NCBI RefSeq assembly: GCF_000378065.1
Contig: NZ_KB899176.1
Location: 1 to 32,243, forward strand
Reading direction: 5' to 3'
Length of the DNA stretch: 32,243 bases
Source of the DNA: Porphyromonas gulae DSM 15663
GTDB taxonomy: Bacteria; Bacteroidota; Bacteroidia; Bacteroidales; Porphyromonadaceae
The notes under the pieces are model-generated. The model searched no databases, was not told where the DNA came from, and saw only the letters and a program-made list of their open reading frames with translations. Both the position numbers and the translations under genes were made by a program. Each line of letters begins with the position of its first letter. Positions within the stretch are counted from its first letter, which is position 1. Shown one piece after another: positions 1 through 7,390 of the stretch.

Positions 1-121
1 AACGAAGCTGAGTTTGGAATCATTCCAAATAAGCATCCGAAAGGAAGTGGATTTTGAGGTGAAAGAGAAAAGAAAGCGACCTTTTGGGACTTGCAATTCG
101 CTTTGTAGGAGGTCGATTCGT

Positions 122-231
122 GATTTATATATAAACCGTTTTCGATTTGTATATAGATTGTTTCTGATTTATATATAAATCGTTTTCGATTGATATATAG
201 ATTGAATGCCATTTGTATATAAATCGGATAG
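122..231. repeat. 22-bp tandem repeat array, five degenerate copies
   Basis: Five head-to-tail units of exactly 22 bp start at 122, 144, 166, 188 and 210. Each contains a core like GATTTRTATATARA followed by a more variable part, often YGTTTTC. There are no unique spacers, so this is not a CRISPR. The same unit, same period and same leading element (GAGGTC, then 7 nt, then GATTT) recur at 20490-20568. That makes this a dispersed element family and not a local accident. Function unknown. Confidence 0.85.
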
Positions 232-257
232 CTCAAAAGGTCCTTATCGAGGGCTGT

Positions 258-313
258 AAATAAAGAGGCATGCGCCGAGTTCTACAGTGAACTCGGCGCA
301 TGCCTCTTTATTT
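258..313. terminator. Large perfect inverted repeat, probable bidirectional terminator
   Basis: Positions 258-282 and 289-313 are perfectly complementary (25 bp) around a 6-nt loop. The stem interior is GC-rich (GGCATGCGCCGAG) and its outer ends are A-rich on the left and T-rich on the right, as expected of a terminator working in both directions. It is longer than an ordinary intrinsic terminator, so a mobile palindromic element is an alternative. Confidence 0.6.
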
Positions 314-676
314 GTGAATATTTTATGGAGGATCTGTTCCTTTTTATTTGTCTGGGACAACCTCCCCTTTATTCAAATGCCGGGATGTCGAATGTATCTG
401 TCGGGGCGACAATGCCGACCGGAAGGATCTCGTGTGGGAGGTAATTTCAGTACTCATGATTTATTATCGTTTAGTCGTTTATTGAAAAGTAATTCTATTC
501 GTTTGAAAGAGCGTTCGGTCGCAACATTAAGCTTCCCATAGCAACCTCTATCGGCCGGCAAATATAGCATAAAGTCGAAATCCGAGGGAATCGTATCGAC
601 AATCTCCATGAATAATTGATACCGGAATCTGTATAAAAAAATGTGAGGGCATCTGTCAGTTTGTAAGAAAGTATTG

Positions 677-684
677 TATATTTG
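677..684 (+). promoter_or_regulatory. Candidate -7 box for the TPR gene array
   Basis: TATATTTG matches the Bacteroidota -7 consensus TAnnTTTG. A TTTG lies at 660-663, but the 13-nt gap is shorter than the usual ~19-20, so support is weak. It would start a transcript near 691, upstream of the decayed TPR copy and the intact array. Confidence 0.3.
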
Positions 685-799
685 TTCAATGTCCAGATGC
701 ATAGAGAGGAGAAGATGTGATGTAATGAATAATACAAAGAGCAATCAAGTATTTTATAAACTTCTCAACTGGAAGGTGTAATGGCTGAAAGTAGGATGT

Positions 800-990
800 A
801 GAGAGCTTATGAGTATGCAATGTGTGATTATTATGCAATGAGAAGGCTGGAACTATGTTGGGATTATGTCATTGATATGTGGAGAAAGTGAAAAAAAGCA
901 GTCAATTACCTGAGATTGACTGAAGAAGAAAATGTAATAGGAGCGGCTGATTCTCTCAAGACAATAACACAAAAACAAGTAATAGAATGA
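800..990 (+). pseudogene. Decayed 3' end of a fourth TPR lipoprotein copy
   Basis: This stretch aligns base by base with the last ~190 bp of the three intact TPR genes that follow. The final part still reads AVNYLRLTEEENVIGAAD...TQKQVIE and ends in a TGA overlapping the next gene's ATG, the same ATGA junction seen at 1709. Upstream of about 890 the frame is broken by small insertions, deletions and stops, and the 5' two-thirds of the gene is missing. It is a remnant of an older, longer tandem array. Confidence 0.8.
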
Positions 991-1712
991 AATGCTCGCC
1001 GACTTTACTGTTGAGCCTCGCCATGGTGCTGTTCGTCCTCCTATCGGCATCGAAATGTACTAATCAACAAGTGAAAAAAGCGGAGGACGAAGCCTCGGAA
1101 TTGTATAACGAAGCACTACATTTTCAGAAAGGAGGAGATTTACGAAACGCATTGAAATACTACACCTTTTCTATAAAAAAAGACTCTTCGAAAAGTGATG
1201 TCTTTAACAATAGGGGTGGGGTTAGAGAAGCTCTTCTTGACTCGTCTGGAGCATTGAGCGATTACTTGACTGCGGTTCGTCTTGATTCGAACAATGTCGT
1301 GGCTCTGAATAATGCAGGAATGATTTATATGAAGAGACACGAACTCGAAGAGGCAGAAAAATACCTGTTGAAGTCAATCGCTACAGATTCGTTGTACGCC
1401 AATCCTTATTACAATCTCGGTTTGATTTTTTACGAAACACTACAATGCGAAAAAGCCATAAAATACTTTTTGTTTGTGGAGAAATTGGAAAAATCAATGA
1501 ATGAAAGATACAAACGAGAGGGGATTTTCGATTATATTGTTTCTGACTATTATACAATGCGGGCTTTTAGTTATTATTTCTTGAGCTTATGTTATAAACG
1601 CATAGGAAATATGGAAAAGGCAGTCTATTATCTGAAATTAGCCGAAGAAGAAAATGTAATAGGAGCCGCCGATTCACTCAAGACAATAACACAAAAACAA
1701 GTAGTAGAATGA
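987..1712 (+). CDS. TPR-repeat lipoprotein, array copy 1
   Basis: A 241-aa protein with an N-terminal hydrophobic signal ending LLSASKC, so a predicted lipoprotein with Cys24 as the acylated residue. Lys just before the Cys is unusual for a lipobox. The rest is helical tetratricopeptide repeats (roughly residues 35-230), with typical patterns such as ALKYYTFSIKKDS, ALSDYLTAVRLDS and AEKYLLKSIATDS. TPRs bind other proteins or peptides; the partner is unknown. The start overlaps the stop of the decayed copy (ATGA), suggesting translational coupling. The gene is AT-rich inside, with a more GC-rich 5' end shared with the next copies. An immunity or scaffold role beside the TssD-like genes is inference only. 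Confidence 0.85.
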   Translation: MKCSPTLLLSLAMVLFVLLSASKCTNQQVKKAEDEASELYNEALHFQKGGDLRNALKYYTFSIKKDSSKSDVFNNRGGVREALLDSSGALSDYLTAVRLDSNNVVALNNAGMIYMKRHELEEAEKYLLKSIATDSLYANPYYNLGLIFYETLQCEKAIKYFLFVEKLEKSMNERYKREGIFDYIVSDYYTMRAFSYYFLSLCYKRIGNMEKAVYYLKLAEEENVIGAADSLKTITQKQVVE

Positions 1713-2425
1713 GACGCTTATCAACTCTATTATCAGGCCTCGCCATGATGCTGTTCGTCCTCCTGTCGGCATCGAAATGCGATAATAAGCCGACAAAATC
1801 GGCGAAGGAAGAGGCGGCCGAATTGTATGAAAAAGGACTTAATTTCGATAAGATAGGAGTGTATAAAGATGCACTGCACTACTATTCTCTGGCTATAGAA
1901 AGAGATTCGCTTAAAGACAATGCTTTTACAAACAGGGGCGGAGTTAGAGAAAAACTTGGAGATACTATTGGTGCGATTGATGATTATTTAACAGCGATCA
2001 AGATTGATTCATCAAATGTAATTGCCTTAAATAATATCGGATGTCTATACAGTCAAATGCCATATTCCGAAAAGGCTGCATATTATTATCTTAAAGCCAT
2101 AGCTGCTGACTCCTTGTATGCAAATACTTATTACAATTTTGCCTTAACTCTTTTTGAAAATCAACAGGAGCAATGTGCTATAAAATATTTCCAGCGAGTT
2201 CAATCTTTGGCGCAAGCTATGGAAGAACGGTACAGAAAGGAAGGACTCTATAGTTACATGATGGAAGATTATTATACAATGCGGGCTTTTAGTCATTATT
2301 TCTTGGGATTATGTTATAAACGCATAGGAAATATGGAAAGAGCAGTCTATTACCTGAGATTGGCTGAAGAAGAAAATGTAATAGGAGCTACTGATTCACT
2401 CAAGACAATAACACAAAACAAGTAG
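1709..2425 (+). CDS. TPR-repeat lipoprotein, array copy 2
   Basis: A 238-aa paralog of the gene before it, overlapping it by 4 nt (ATGA). Signal and lipobox are again LLSASKC, followed by DNKPTKSAKEEAAELYE, which is identical in copy 3. The TPR region covers about residues 37-228 and ends in the family signature AEEENVIGA. The middle diverges strongly from copies 1 and 3 while both ends are nearly identical at DNA level, giving a conserved-ends, variable-middle mosaic. The C-terminus is QNK and not QKQVVE because one A is missing from an A-run near the stop (see findings). Likely outer-membrane or periplasmic lipoprotein of unknown partner. Confidence 0.85.
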   Translation: MRRLSTLLSGLAMMLFVLLSASKCDNKPTKSAKEEAAELYEKGLNFDKIGVYKDALHYYSLAIERDSLKDNAFTNRGGVREKLGDTIGAIDDYLTAIKIDSSNVIALNNIGCLYSQMPYSEKAAYYYLKAIAADSLYANTYYNFALTLFENQQEQCAIKYFQRVQSLAQAMEERYRKEGLYSYMMEDYYTMRAFSHYFLGLCYKRIGNMERAVYYLRLAEEENVIGATDSLKTITQNK

Positions 2426-2430
2426 TAGTA

Positions 2431-3147
2431 ATGAGACACTTATCAACTCTGTTATTAGGCCTCGCCATGGTGCTGTTCGTCCTCCTATCGGCATCGAAAT
2501 GCGATAATAAGCCGACAAAATCGGCGAAGGAAGAGGCGGCCGAATTGTATGAAGAAGCCCTTTTTCTACACAACCAGGGAGATTTGAATAATGCTCTGAA
2601 ATATTATACATTTTCAATCGATAAAGATTCTTCAATAAGTCTTGTTTTTACAAATAGAGGTGGGGTCAAATTCGAATTGGGGGATACAACAGGTGCCCAT
2701 TGTGATTATTCAAAAGCATTGAAAATAGATTCTTTAGATGTTATTGCTTTAAATAATATGGGCTCTTTATATGGAGAAAAAAAAGAGTATGATAACGCAA
2801 AACTGTTTTTTTTGAAGGCGATCAAGGCAGACTCTCTCTACGCAAATCCATACTATAGTCTTGGCCTTGTTTTTTATGAGACATATCAATACGATGAAGC
2901 TATCACCTATTTCTCTGTTGTGGAGAAATTAGAAAAATCAATGGAAAGCATGTATTTATCAAATGGCTTGTACGAATATATGATGCCTGGTTATTATGAT
3001 ATTCGGGCTTTCAGCCGTTATTTTATGGGATTGTGCTACAAGCGCACAGGAAATATGGAAAAGGCAGTCAATTACCTGAAATTAGCCGAAGAAGAAAATG
3101 TAATAGGAGCCGCCGATTCACTCAAGACAATAATACAAAACAAGTAG
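2431..3147 (+). CDS. TPR-repeat lipoprotein, array copy 3
   Basis: A 238-aa paralog with the same signal (MRHLSTLLLGLAMVLFVLL, then SASKC). Its first ~125 bp is almost identical to copy 2. TPR units include ALKYYTFSIDKDS, AHCDYSKALKIDS and AKLFFLKAIKADS, and the C-terminal block NMEKAVNYLKLAEEENVIGA is shared. Like copy 2 it ends in QNK after loss of one A, so it no longer overlaps the following gene and leaves a few bases before the ATG at 3152. The four-fold array arose by duplication, with probable recombination at the ends. Function unknown. Confidence 0.85.
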   Translation: MRHLSTLLLGLAMVLFVLLSASKCDNKPTKSAKEEAAELYEEALFLHNQGDLNNALKYYTFSIDKDSSISLVFTNRGGVKFELGDTTGAHCDYSKALKIDSLDVIALNNMGSLYGEKKEYDNAKLFFLKAIKADSLYANPYYSLGLVFYETYQYDEAITYFSVVEKLEKSMESMYLSNGLYEYMMPGYYDIRAFSRYFMGLCYKRTGNMEKAVNYLKLAEEENVIGAADSLKTIIQNK

Positions 3148-3151
3148 TAGA

Positions 3152-3889
3152 ATGAATCCTCCACAGAGAAAAAAACAAACCGATTCTCCACTTGCTATTT
3201 CTCCACAACAATTCCTGTTGATGGTGGAAGATAGTATACCTTATACCGGATACGTGTACGGGATAGGTAATGTGAATCATAAGCCCGATACCTTTTTTGT
3301 TGTGCGTCGCTCGTGTAAACCAGCTCCTGATCAGGAAGAGATGGACTGGTTCAACCGCGTTTCGCAAGAGGCTCCTCTACCGCTTACTCTCACCTCCATC
3401 TATCTTGACCTCAAAGCATATAATATATGGAATGAAAAAACTTGGGTAACAGCGAGTGGAAAAAGAAAAACAATTAGTTCATTAACACGAAATCCTAATA
3501 CTGGAAAATTTCCTGTTGGCCGTCAAGGTAACCTGATAAGCTATGAGCTTGCTCGCAAGCGTAGCCTTCCTTTTAAGCGTCTTGGTACAGCGGCAAATGC
3601 TGCAGTCGTGGTTCTTGCCTTTGCCGATATAGGCAAAAACGGAGCAAACGGGGGAAATACGCTCGATTTGATTTTCGGCACTATTGCCTTTGTTCCCGAG
3701 GTCGGCTGGATTATATCCGGAGTATATTCCGTTGCTGATTATGTGGTTTACGAGAAAACTGGCAAAAAAATAGGAAATCATCTCGAAGACTTCCTCTTCG
3801 AAAAATATGTGGCTTTCGAAAACATGTTGCGGGGATTTTTAAGGTCTTTTTCTCCTCCGATGGGAGACCTTTTCCCCGATATTTTCTAA
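3152..3889 (+). CDS. Unrecognised protein with hydrophobic C-terminal half, possible effector
   Basis: A 245-aa protein whose family I do not recognise with confidence. It has no signal peptide. Residues 1-140 are polar (contains YTGYVYGIGN and TSIYLDLKAYNIWNEKTW). Residues ~147-160 (AANAAVVVLAF) and ~171-200 (TLDLIFGTIAFVPEVGWIISG...VVY) are hydrophobic and glycine-rich, followed by KTGKKIGNHLEDF. From memory, a segment of this kind (FVPGVGWxISGxYxxAD) occurs in C-terminal parts of Bacteroidales toxin- and T6SS-linked proteins, and it could form a membrane-inserting hairpin. The gene sits between the TPR lipoprotein array and two TssD-like genes, probably in one transcript. An effector or pore-forming role is inference. 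Confidence 0.75.
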   Translation: MNPPQRKKQTDSPLAISPQQFLLMVEDSIPYTGYVYGIGNVNHKPDTFFVVRRSCKPAPDQEEMDWFNRVSQEAPLPLTLTSIYLDLKAYNIWNEKTWVTASGKRKTISSLTRNPNTGKFPVGRQGNLISYELARKRSLPFKRLGTAANAAVVVLAFADIGKNGANGGNTLDLIFGTIAFVPEVGWIISGVYSVADYVVYEKTGKKIGNHLEDFLFEKYVAFENMLRGFLRSFSPPMGDLFPDIF

Positions 3890-3912
3890 TCTGATTTAAA
3901 CAGCAATACACT

Positions 3913-4341
3913 ATGGCTGCGAATAAAACGATTCTCTTATTATCAAACGAGAAGGATTACAACTCGGAAACAATTTTCGGGGAACCTTACGATTTGATAC
4001 ACAGTAAAATTGAAGCGCATCAACGTATCGACAACAAGGGAAAAGCCCAAAGCGAACCCTATGGTGGAATAATTACGGTTGTATTGGATCGTCTTCCCTC
4101 CGATGAAATTATCGAGTGGGGCATGAATCCACGTTGTTACAAAAGTGGAAGTCTCATCATGGAATTATCGTTGATGGGTACAACGGCTCAGAAGATCATC
4201 TTTTCGAATGCTGCTTGCACAAGTATTAAAGTGAGATACACCCGGCATGGAGAGGCATACGCACAAACACGACTTGTAATAAAGGCAGAATCTATCATTG
4301 TCGGAGACTTTTCGTTAGATAATGCTTGGACTAAATATTGA
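3913..4341 (+). CDS. TssD (Hcp)-like protein, first of pair
   Basis: A 142-aa protein. The central pattern (DLIHSKIEAHQRIDNKGKAQ, GGIITVVLD, IIEWGMNP, KSGSLIMEL, KIIFSNAAC, then a C-terminal TRLVIKAESIIVG...W) fits the Bacteroidales T6SS tube protein TssD: an early D.KG.P/Q-type loop, GG-I, W-M, K-G, F-NA-C and a final I-A..I..G motif. TssD forms the hexameric tube expelled by T6SS and can carry effectors. No sheath, baseplate, TssC/TssK or ClpV-like gene occurs in this window, so this is an orphan by local context. It follows the unrecognised protein by 23 nt and precedes a second TssD-like gene by 19 nt. Confidence 0.65.
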   Translation: MAANKTILLLSNEKDYNSETIFGEPYDLIHSKIEAHQRIDNKGKAQSEPYGGIITVVLDRLPSDEIIEWGMNPRCYKSGSLIMELSLMGTTAQKIIFSNAACTSIKVRYTRHGEAYAQTRLVIKAESIIVGDFSLDNAWTKY

Positions 4342-4360
4342 TCTTTCATAACTCATAACG

Positions 4361-4759
4361 ATGCAGGGCAACAATTCAGATTTGACATTGGATCTCCGGA
4401 TCAACGGCCATTCCGAAACATATTCGATCATTGATTTTGGGATCGAGTTCGAACAAGTTTGTGACCAAAAAGGCCAACCTCAAAGTGAAACAGTCGGCGG
4501 AATCATATTTTTCGTCATCGACGGAGTATCCGACCCCTTTATTACCCATTGGATGTTTAGTCCTTATGCCAGAAAAAGCGGTGTGTTTTCATTCCGGTTA
4601 CCCAGCGCATCCTCACCTCTTGTCGTAGAATTCGAGAATGCTTACTGCGTAGACTACACCCAGACGACTTCTTTTAATCAGAATCCATATACAAAGCTTG
4701 TAATATCTGCACAGACAGTAAAGATGAATGGACGGGATCACAGGAATGATTGGGAATAA
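4361..4759 (+). CDS. TssD (Hcp)-like protein, second of pair
   Basis: A 132-aa protein, a better match to TssD than its neighbour and close to the usual ~130 aa. It shows YSIIDFGIEFEQVCDQKGQP, GGIIFFVID, ITHWMFSP, KSGVFSFRL, VVEFENAYCVDY and KLVISAQTVKMNG...W in the family order. The two copies share the framework but differ widely in sequence, which would suit a hetero-oligomer or separately adapted carriers. No signal peptide, as expected for a tube protein loaded from the cytoplasm. Last gene of the accessory block; the transcript probably ends at the hairpin at 4970-5012. Confidence 0.7.
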   Translation: MQGNNSDLTLDLRINGHSETYSIIDFGIEFEQVCDQKGQPQSETVGGIIFFVIDGVSDPFITHWMFSPYARKSGVFSFRLPSASSPLVVEFENAYCVDYTQTTSFNQNPYTKLVISAQTVKMNGRDHRNDWE

Positions 4760-4969
4760 ATAGCTTTATTTCATCTCGCTGTGCTACATGCAAGTGTGGC
4801 GACTCTAATAGCCGGTATGAATTTAAAAAGGTTGCTGCCGGCGGAGATTTGCTTCTGTTGCGGTGGCTTTGTTTGTGGCAGTCGCTATATCAGTAAAGAG
4901 GGCATACTGTAGCAGTCAGGTCACAAAAACTGTGTACGGAATGAAGGTTGGATCGTATAGTTATAAGTT

Positions 4970-5012
4970 AAACCCTGTAAGGAATCTTTTTCTCCTGCAG
5001 GGTTTGTTTTTT
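4970..5012 (+). terminator. Intrinsic terminator after the TssD-like genes
   Basis: AAACCCTG (4970-4977) pairs with CAGGGTTT (4998-5005), and AGGA pairs with TCCT inside. A run of six T (5007-5012) follows after one G. This is a textbook stem plus U-tract on the plus strand, and it separates the accessory block from grpE. Confidence 0.8.
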
Positions 5013-5088
5013 CGGGGGGGTCGCCGGTGTATTGATTCATTCAGCGTTGAAGCCATAGGGTGGAGCAGTTTTTGTAGTTAATACAGTG

Positions 5089-5096
5089 TACATTTG
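5089..5096 (+). promoter_or_regulatory. grpE: Candidate -7 box for grpE-dnaJ
   Basis: TACATTTG fits TAnnTTTG perfectly and lies ~80 nt before the grpE start. The nearest TTTG (5071-5074) is only 14 nt upstream, so the -33 element is not convincing. No CIRCE-type inverted repeat was seen. Confidence 0.45.
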
Positions 5097-5176
5097 TGTC
5101 GATAAAGGGAGGGTAACCCTTTTCGACGGCATCAACATGCTGATAATGAGTGAAATAAAAAAGTGAAAACAATATA

Positions 5177-5761
5177 ATGAACAAGCAAAAAAACAATCGT
5201 GAGCAAACGCCTCAGCCCGAACAGGATACCGAAAGAGACGAGCAACTGACAAACAGTCACGAAAATGATCTTGACAGTGCCCCGGCAGCCGAGGAGAACG
5301 ACAAGGTGGCAGACCCGGTGGAGGAGCTTACGGCTCAGTTGGCTGCTCTGAACGACACCCATCTGCGTTTGATGGCAGAGTATGACAACTACCGCAAACG
5401 GACACTCAAGGAAAAGAGCGAGCTTATCCGCAATGGCGGAGAAAAGGTACTCGTGGATCTGCTGCCTGTGATCGACGACTTCGAGCGCGCTCTCAACAAT
5501 TTGGGCGACATGTCGGAGCCTGCCGCTATCAAAGAAGGAGTGGAGCTGATCTACAGCAAGTTCATGGACTATCTGCAGAAGCAGGGAGTCAAGAAGATAG
5601 AAACCGCAGACCTGCCATTCGATGCCGACCTATGCGATGCCGTAGCCATGATCCCGGCACCCTCGGCCGAGCAGAAAGGTAAGGTAATAGACTGTGTAAA
5701 GACGGGCTATACGCTCAACGACAAAGTGATACGTCACGCTCATGTGGTGGTGGGAGAATAA
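5177..5761 (+). CDS. grpE: GrpE nucleotide exchange factor
   Basis: A 194-aa cytoplasmic co-chaperone that dimerises and releases ADP from DnaK. The acidic, Gln-rich N-terminus (~1-50) leads into a long helix (VEELTAQLAALNDTHLRLMAE). The family hallmarks YDNYRKRT, then LLPVIDDFERAL, EGVELIYSKF and the C-terminal beta domain ending DKVIRHAHVVVGE follow. Length is normal for the family. dnaJ follows 43 nt later, the usual grpE-dnaJ pairing; dnaK is not in the window. Heat-shock control is expected, but no recognisable operator is visible. Confidence 0.97.
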   Translation: MNKQKNNREQTPQPEQDTERDEQLTNSHENDLDSAPAAEENDKVADPVEELTAQLAALNDTHLRLMAEYDNYRKRTLKEKSELIRNGGEKVLVDLLPVIDDFERALNNLGDMSEPAAIKEGVELIYSKFMDYLQKQGVKKIETADLPFDADLCDAVAMIPAPSAEQKGKVIDCVKTGYTLNDKVIRHAHVVVGE

Positions 5762-5804
5762 ATCCCCCATCGACGAATCGGAGCAGAACGAACAAGGATA
5801 AGAG

Positions 5805-6956
5805 ATGGCAGAAAAAAGAGACTATTACGAAGTCCTCGGTGTGTCGAAGAATGCCACCGATGATGAACTGAAAAAAGCATATCGCAAGAAGGCTATCCAA
5901 TACCATCCGGACAAGAATCCGGGAGACAAGGAGGCCGAAGAGCACTTCAAAGAGGTAGCCGAAGCTTACGACGTCCTGAGCGATCCGCAGAAGCGCAGTC
6001 GATACGACCAGTTTGGACATGCCGGATTGGGCGGAGCTGCCGGTGGAGGTTTCGGCGGAGGCGGTATGTCCATGGAGGATATTTTCAGCCGCTTCGGTGA
6101 TCTGTTCGGCGGATTCGGTGGTTTTGGTGGATTCTCCGATATGGGCGGCGGCAGTCGCAGACGCGTTCGTAGAGGGTCAGACCTGCGTGTACGAGTGAAG
6201 CTTTCTTTGGCCGATATAAGTAAAGGTGTGGAGAAGAAAGTGAAGGTGAAGAAGCAGGTAGTATGCAGCAAATGTCGTGGCGATGGCACGGAAGATGCCA
6301 ATGGCAAGACTACCTGCCAGACCTGTCATGGATCCGGCGTGGTTACGCGCGTGAGCAACACTTTCCTCGGAGCCATGCAGACCCAGAGCACCTGTCCCAC
6401 TTGCCACGGAGAGGGGGAGATCATCACAAAGCCATGCTCGAAGTGTAAGGGTGAAGGTGTGGAGATCGGCGAAGAGGTGATCTCATTCCATATTCCTGCC
6501 GGTGTAGCCGAAGGGATGCAAATGTCCGTGAACGGCAAGGGAAATGCCGCGCCCCGAGGAGGCGTGAATGGCGACCTGATAGTCGTGATCGCCGAGGAGC
6601 CGGATCCGAATCTGATCCGCAATGGCAATGATCTGATATACAATCTGCTTATATCCGTTCCGTTGGCTATAAAAGGAGGCAGTGTGGAAGTGCCGACGAT
6701 AGACGGACGAGCCAAGATCCGCATCGAGGCGGGGACACAACCGGGCAAGATGCTGCGCTTGCGCAACAAGGGGTTGCCCAGCGTAAACGGCTACGGTACG
6801 GGAGACCAACTGGTGAATGTCAATGTCTATATCCCCGAATCGATCGATGCCAAAGACGAGCAGGCTATCGCAGCGATGGAAAACTCGGACAGCTTCAAGC
6901 CTACCGATGCTGCTCGTAAGGACATAGACAAGAAATACAGAGAGATGTTGGATTGA
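5805..6956 (+). CDS. dnaJ: DnaJ (Hsp40) chaperone
   Basis: A 383-aa full-length type I DnaJ. The J domain (residues ~5-70) has the DnaK-activating HPD at 34-36. A Gly/Phe-rich linker (~75-115: [25 protein letters not shown]) follows. The zinc domain (~154-217) has all four CxxCxGxG motifs intact: [24 protein letters not shown] and CSKCKGEG. The C-terminal substrate-binding domains complete it. DnaJ delivers unfolded clients to DnaK and stimulates its ATPase. It is co-directional with grpE and likely in one operon. Confidence 0.98.
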   Translation: MAEKRDYYEVLGVSKNATDDELKKAYRKKAIQYHPDKNPGDKEAEEHFKEVAEAYDVLSDPQKRSRYDQFGHAGLGGAAGGGFGGGGMSMEDIFSRFGDLFGGFGGFGGFSDMGGGSRRRVRRGSDLRVRVKLSLADISKGVEKKVKVKKQVVCSKCRGDGTEDANGKTTCQTCHGSGVVTRVSNTFLGAMQTQSTCPTCHGEGEIITKPCSKCKGEGVEIGEEVISFHIPAGVAEGMQMSVNGKGNAAPRGGVNGDLIVVIAEEPDPNLIRNGNDLIYNLLISVPLAIKGGSVEVPTIDGRAKIRIEAGTQPGKMLRLRNKGLPSVNGYGTGDQLVNVNVYIPESIDAKDEQAIAAMENSDSFKPTDAARKDIDKKYREMLD

Positions 6957-7043
6957 AAGACAACGCCGCTGTATGGCACTTGACCTGACAAAGGCTGCCG
7001 GCATCCGGTAGCGATGCGGTTTGACAAACGAAGTTTTTGAGCG

Positions 7044-7361
7044 ATGAACAACGAATTTTTGCAGATAGAAGAGGATATTGTCCGCATGCTGCGTACAGTA
7101 TACGATCCTGAAATCCCGGTCAATGTGTATGATTTGGGCTTGATATATAATGTGGATGTAGGAGCCGACGGGTTTGTTACCGTCACCATGACACTGACGG
7201 CACCGAATTGTCCTGCAGCGGACTTCATCATAGAGGATGTTCGCATGAAGGTGGAAAGCGTGAAGGGCGTCAAGGGGGTAAAGATAGACCTGACCTTCGA
7301 ACCCGAATGGAGTAAGGACATGATGAGCGAGGAAGCCATGCTGGAGCTTGGATTCCTCTAA
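7044..7361 (+). CDS. DUF59 / MIP18-type Fe-S assembly protein
   Basis: A 105-aa single-domain protein of the DUF59 family. It shows VYDPEIPVNVYDLGLIYNVDV near the N-terminus and the conserved TAPNCPAADFIIEDV, with the Cys that family members use in Fe-S maturation, then a C-terminal VKIDLTFEPEWSKDMMSEEA. In Bacteroidota such proteins are annotated as SUF-system Fe-S assembly factors (SufT-like). It acts in the cytoplasm and probably helps mature Fe-S enzymes. No suf operon is adjacent, though a sufE gene lies at 15517-15942. The gene stands between dnaJ and the LpxH-like gene with short gaps. Confidence 0.9.
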   Translation: MNNEFLQIEEDIVRMLRTVYDPEIPVNVYDLGLIYNVDVGADGFVTVTMTLTAPNCPAADFIIEDVRMKVESVKGVKGVKIDLTFEPEWSKDMMSEEAMLELGFL

Positions 7362-7390
7362 AAACTTCGGCTCCGAATCGAATTCCCCCC

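Larger units (their letters stand above)
1..799. other. Gene-free left flank
   Basis: No convincing gene is seen here. Short open frames exist on both strands, but they lack family resemblance and run through the palindrome at 258-313. The stretch holds a short symmetric element at 13-29 (TTTGGAAT, one base, ATTCCAAA), a 22-bp repeat array (122-231), a large hairpin (258-313) and a -7-like box (677-684) ahead of the TPR genes. An 18-codon frame, ATG at 724 to TAA at 778-780, follows a purine-rich stretch, but nothing shows that it is translated. Confidence 0.5.
4760..5176 (+). other. Gene-free stretch before grpE
   Basis: It holds the terminator at 4970-5012 and a -7-like box at 5089-5096. 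A 72-codon frame at 4863-5081 runs straight through the terminator and is not credited as a gene. Nothing else is seen. Confidence 0.6.

Noticed and set aside
122-231. CRISPR-like array of AT-rich repeats
   Set aside because: Units are contiguous and degenerate with no unique spacers, and no cas genes are nearby.
287-744. Overlapping small open frames on both strands
   Set aside because: They start inside the hairpin, lack family resemblance and have no supporting ribosome site.
4863-5081. 72-codon open frame before grpE
   Set aside because: It reads through a strong terminator, and its composition is not protein-like.
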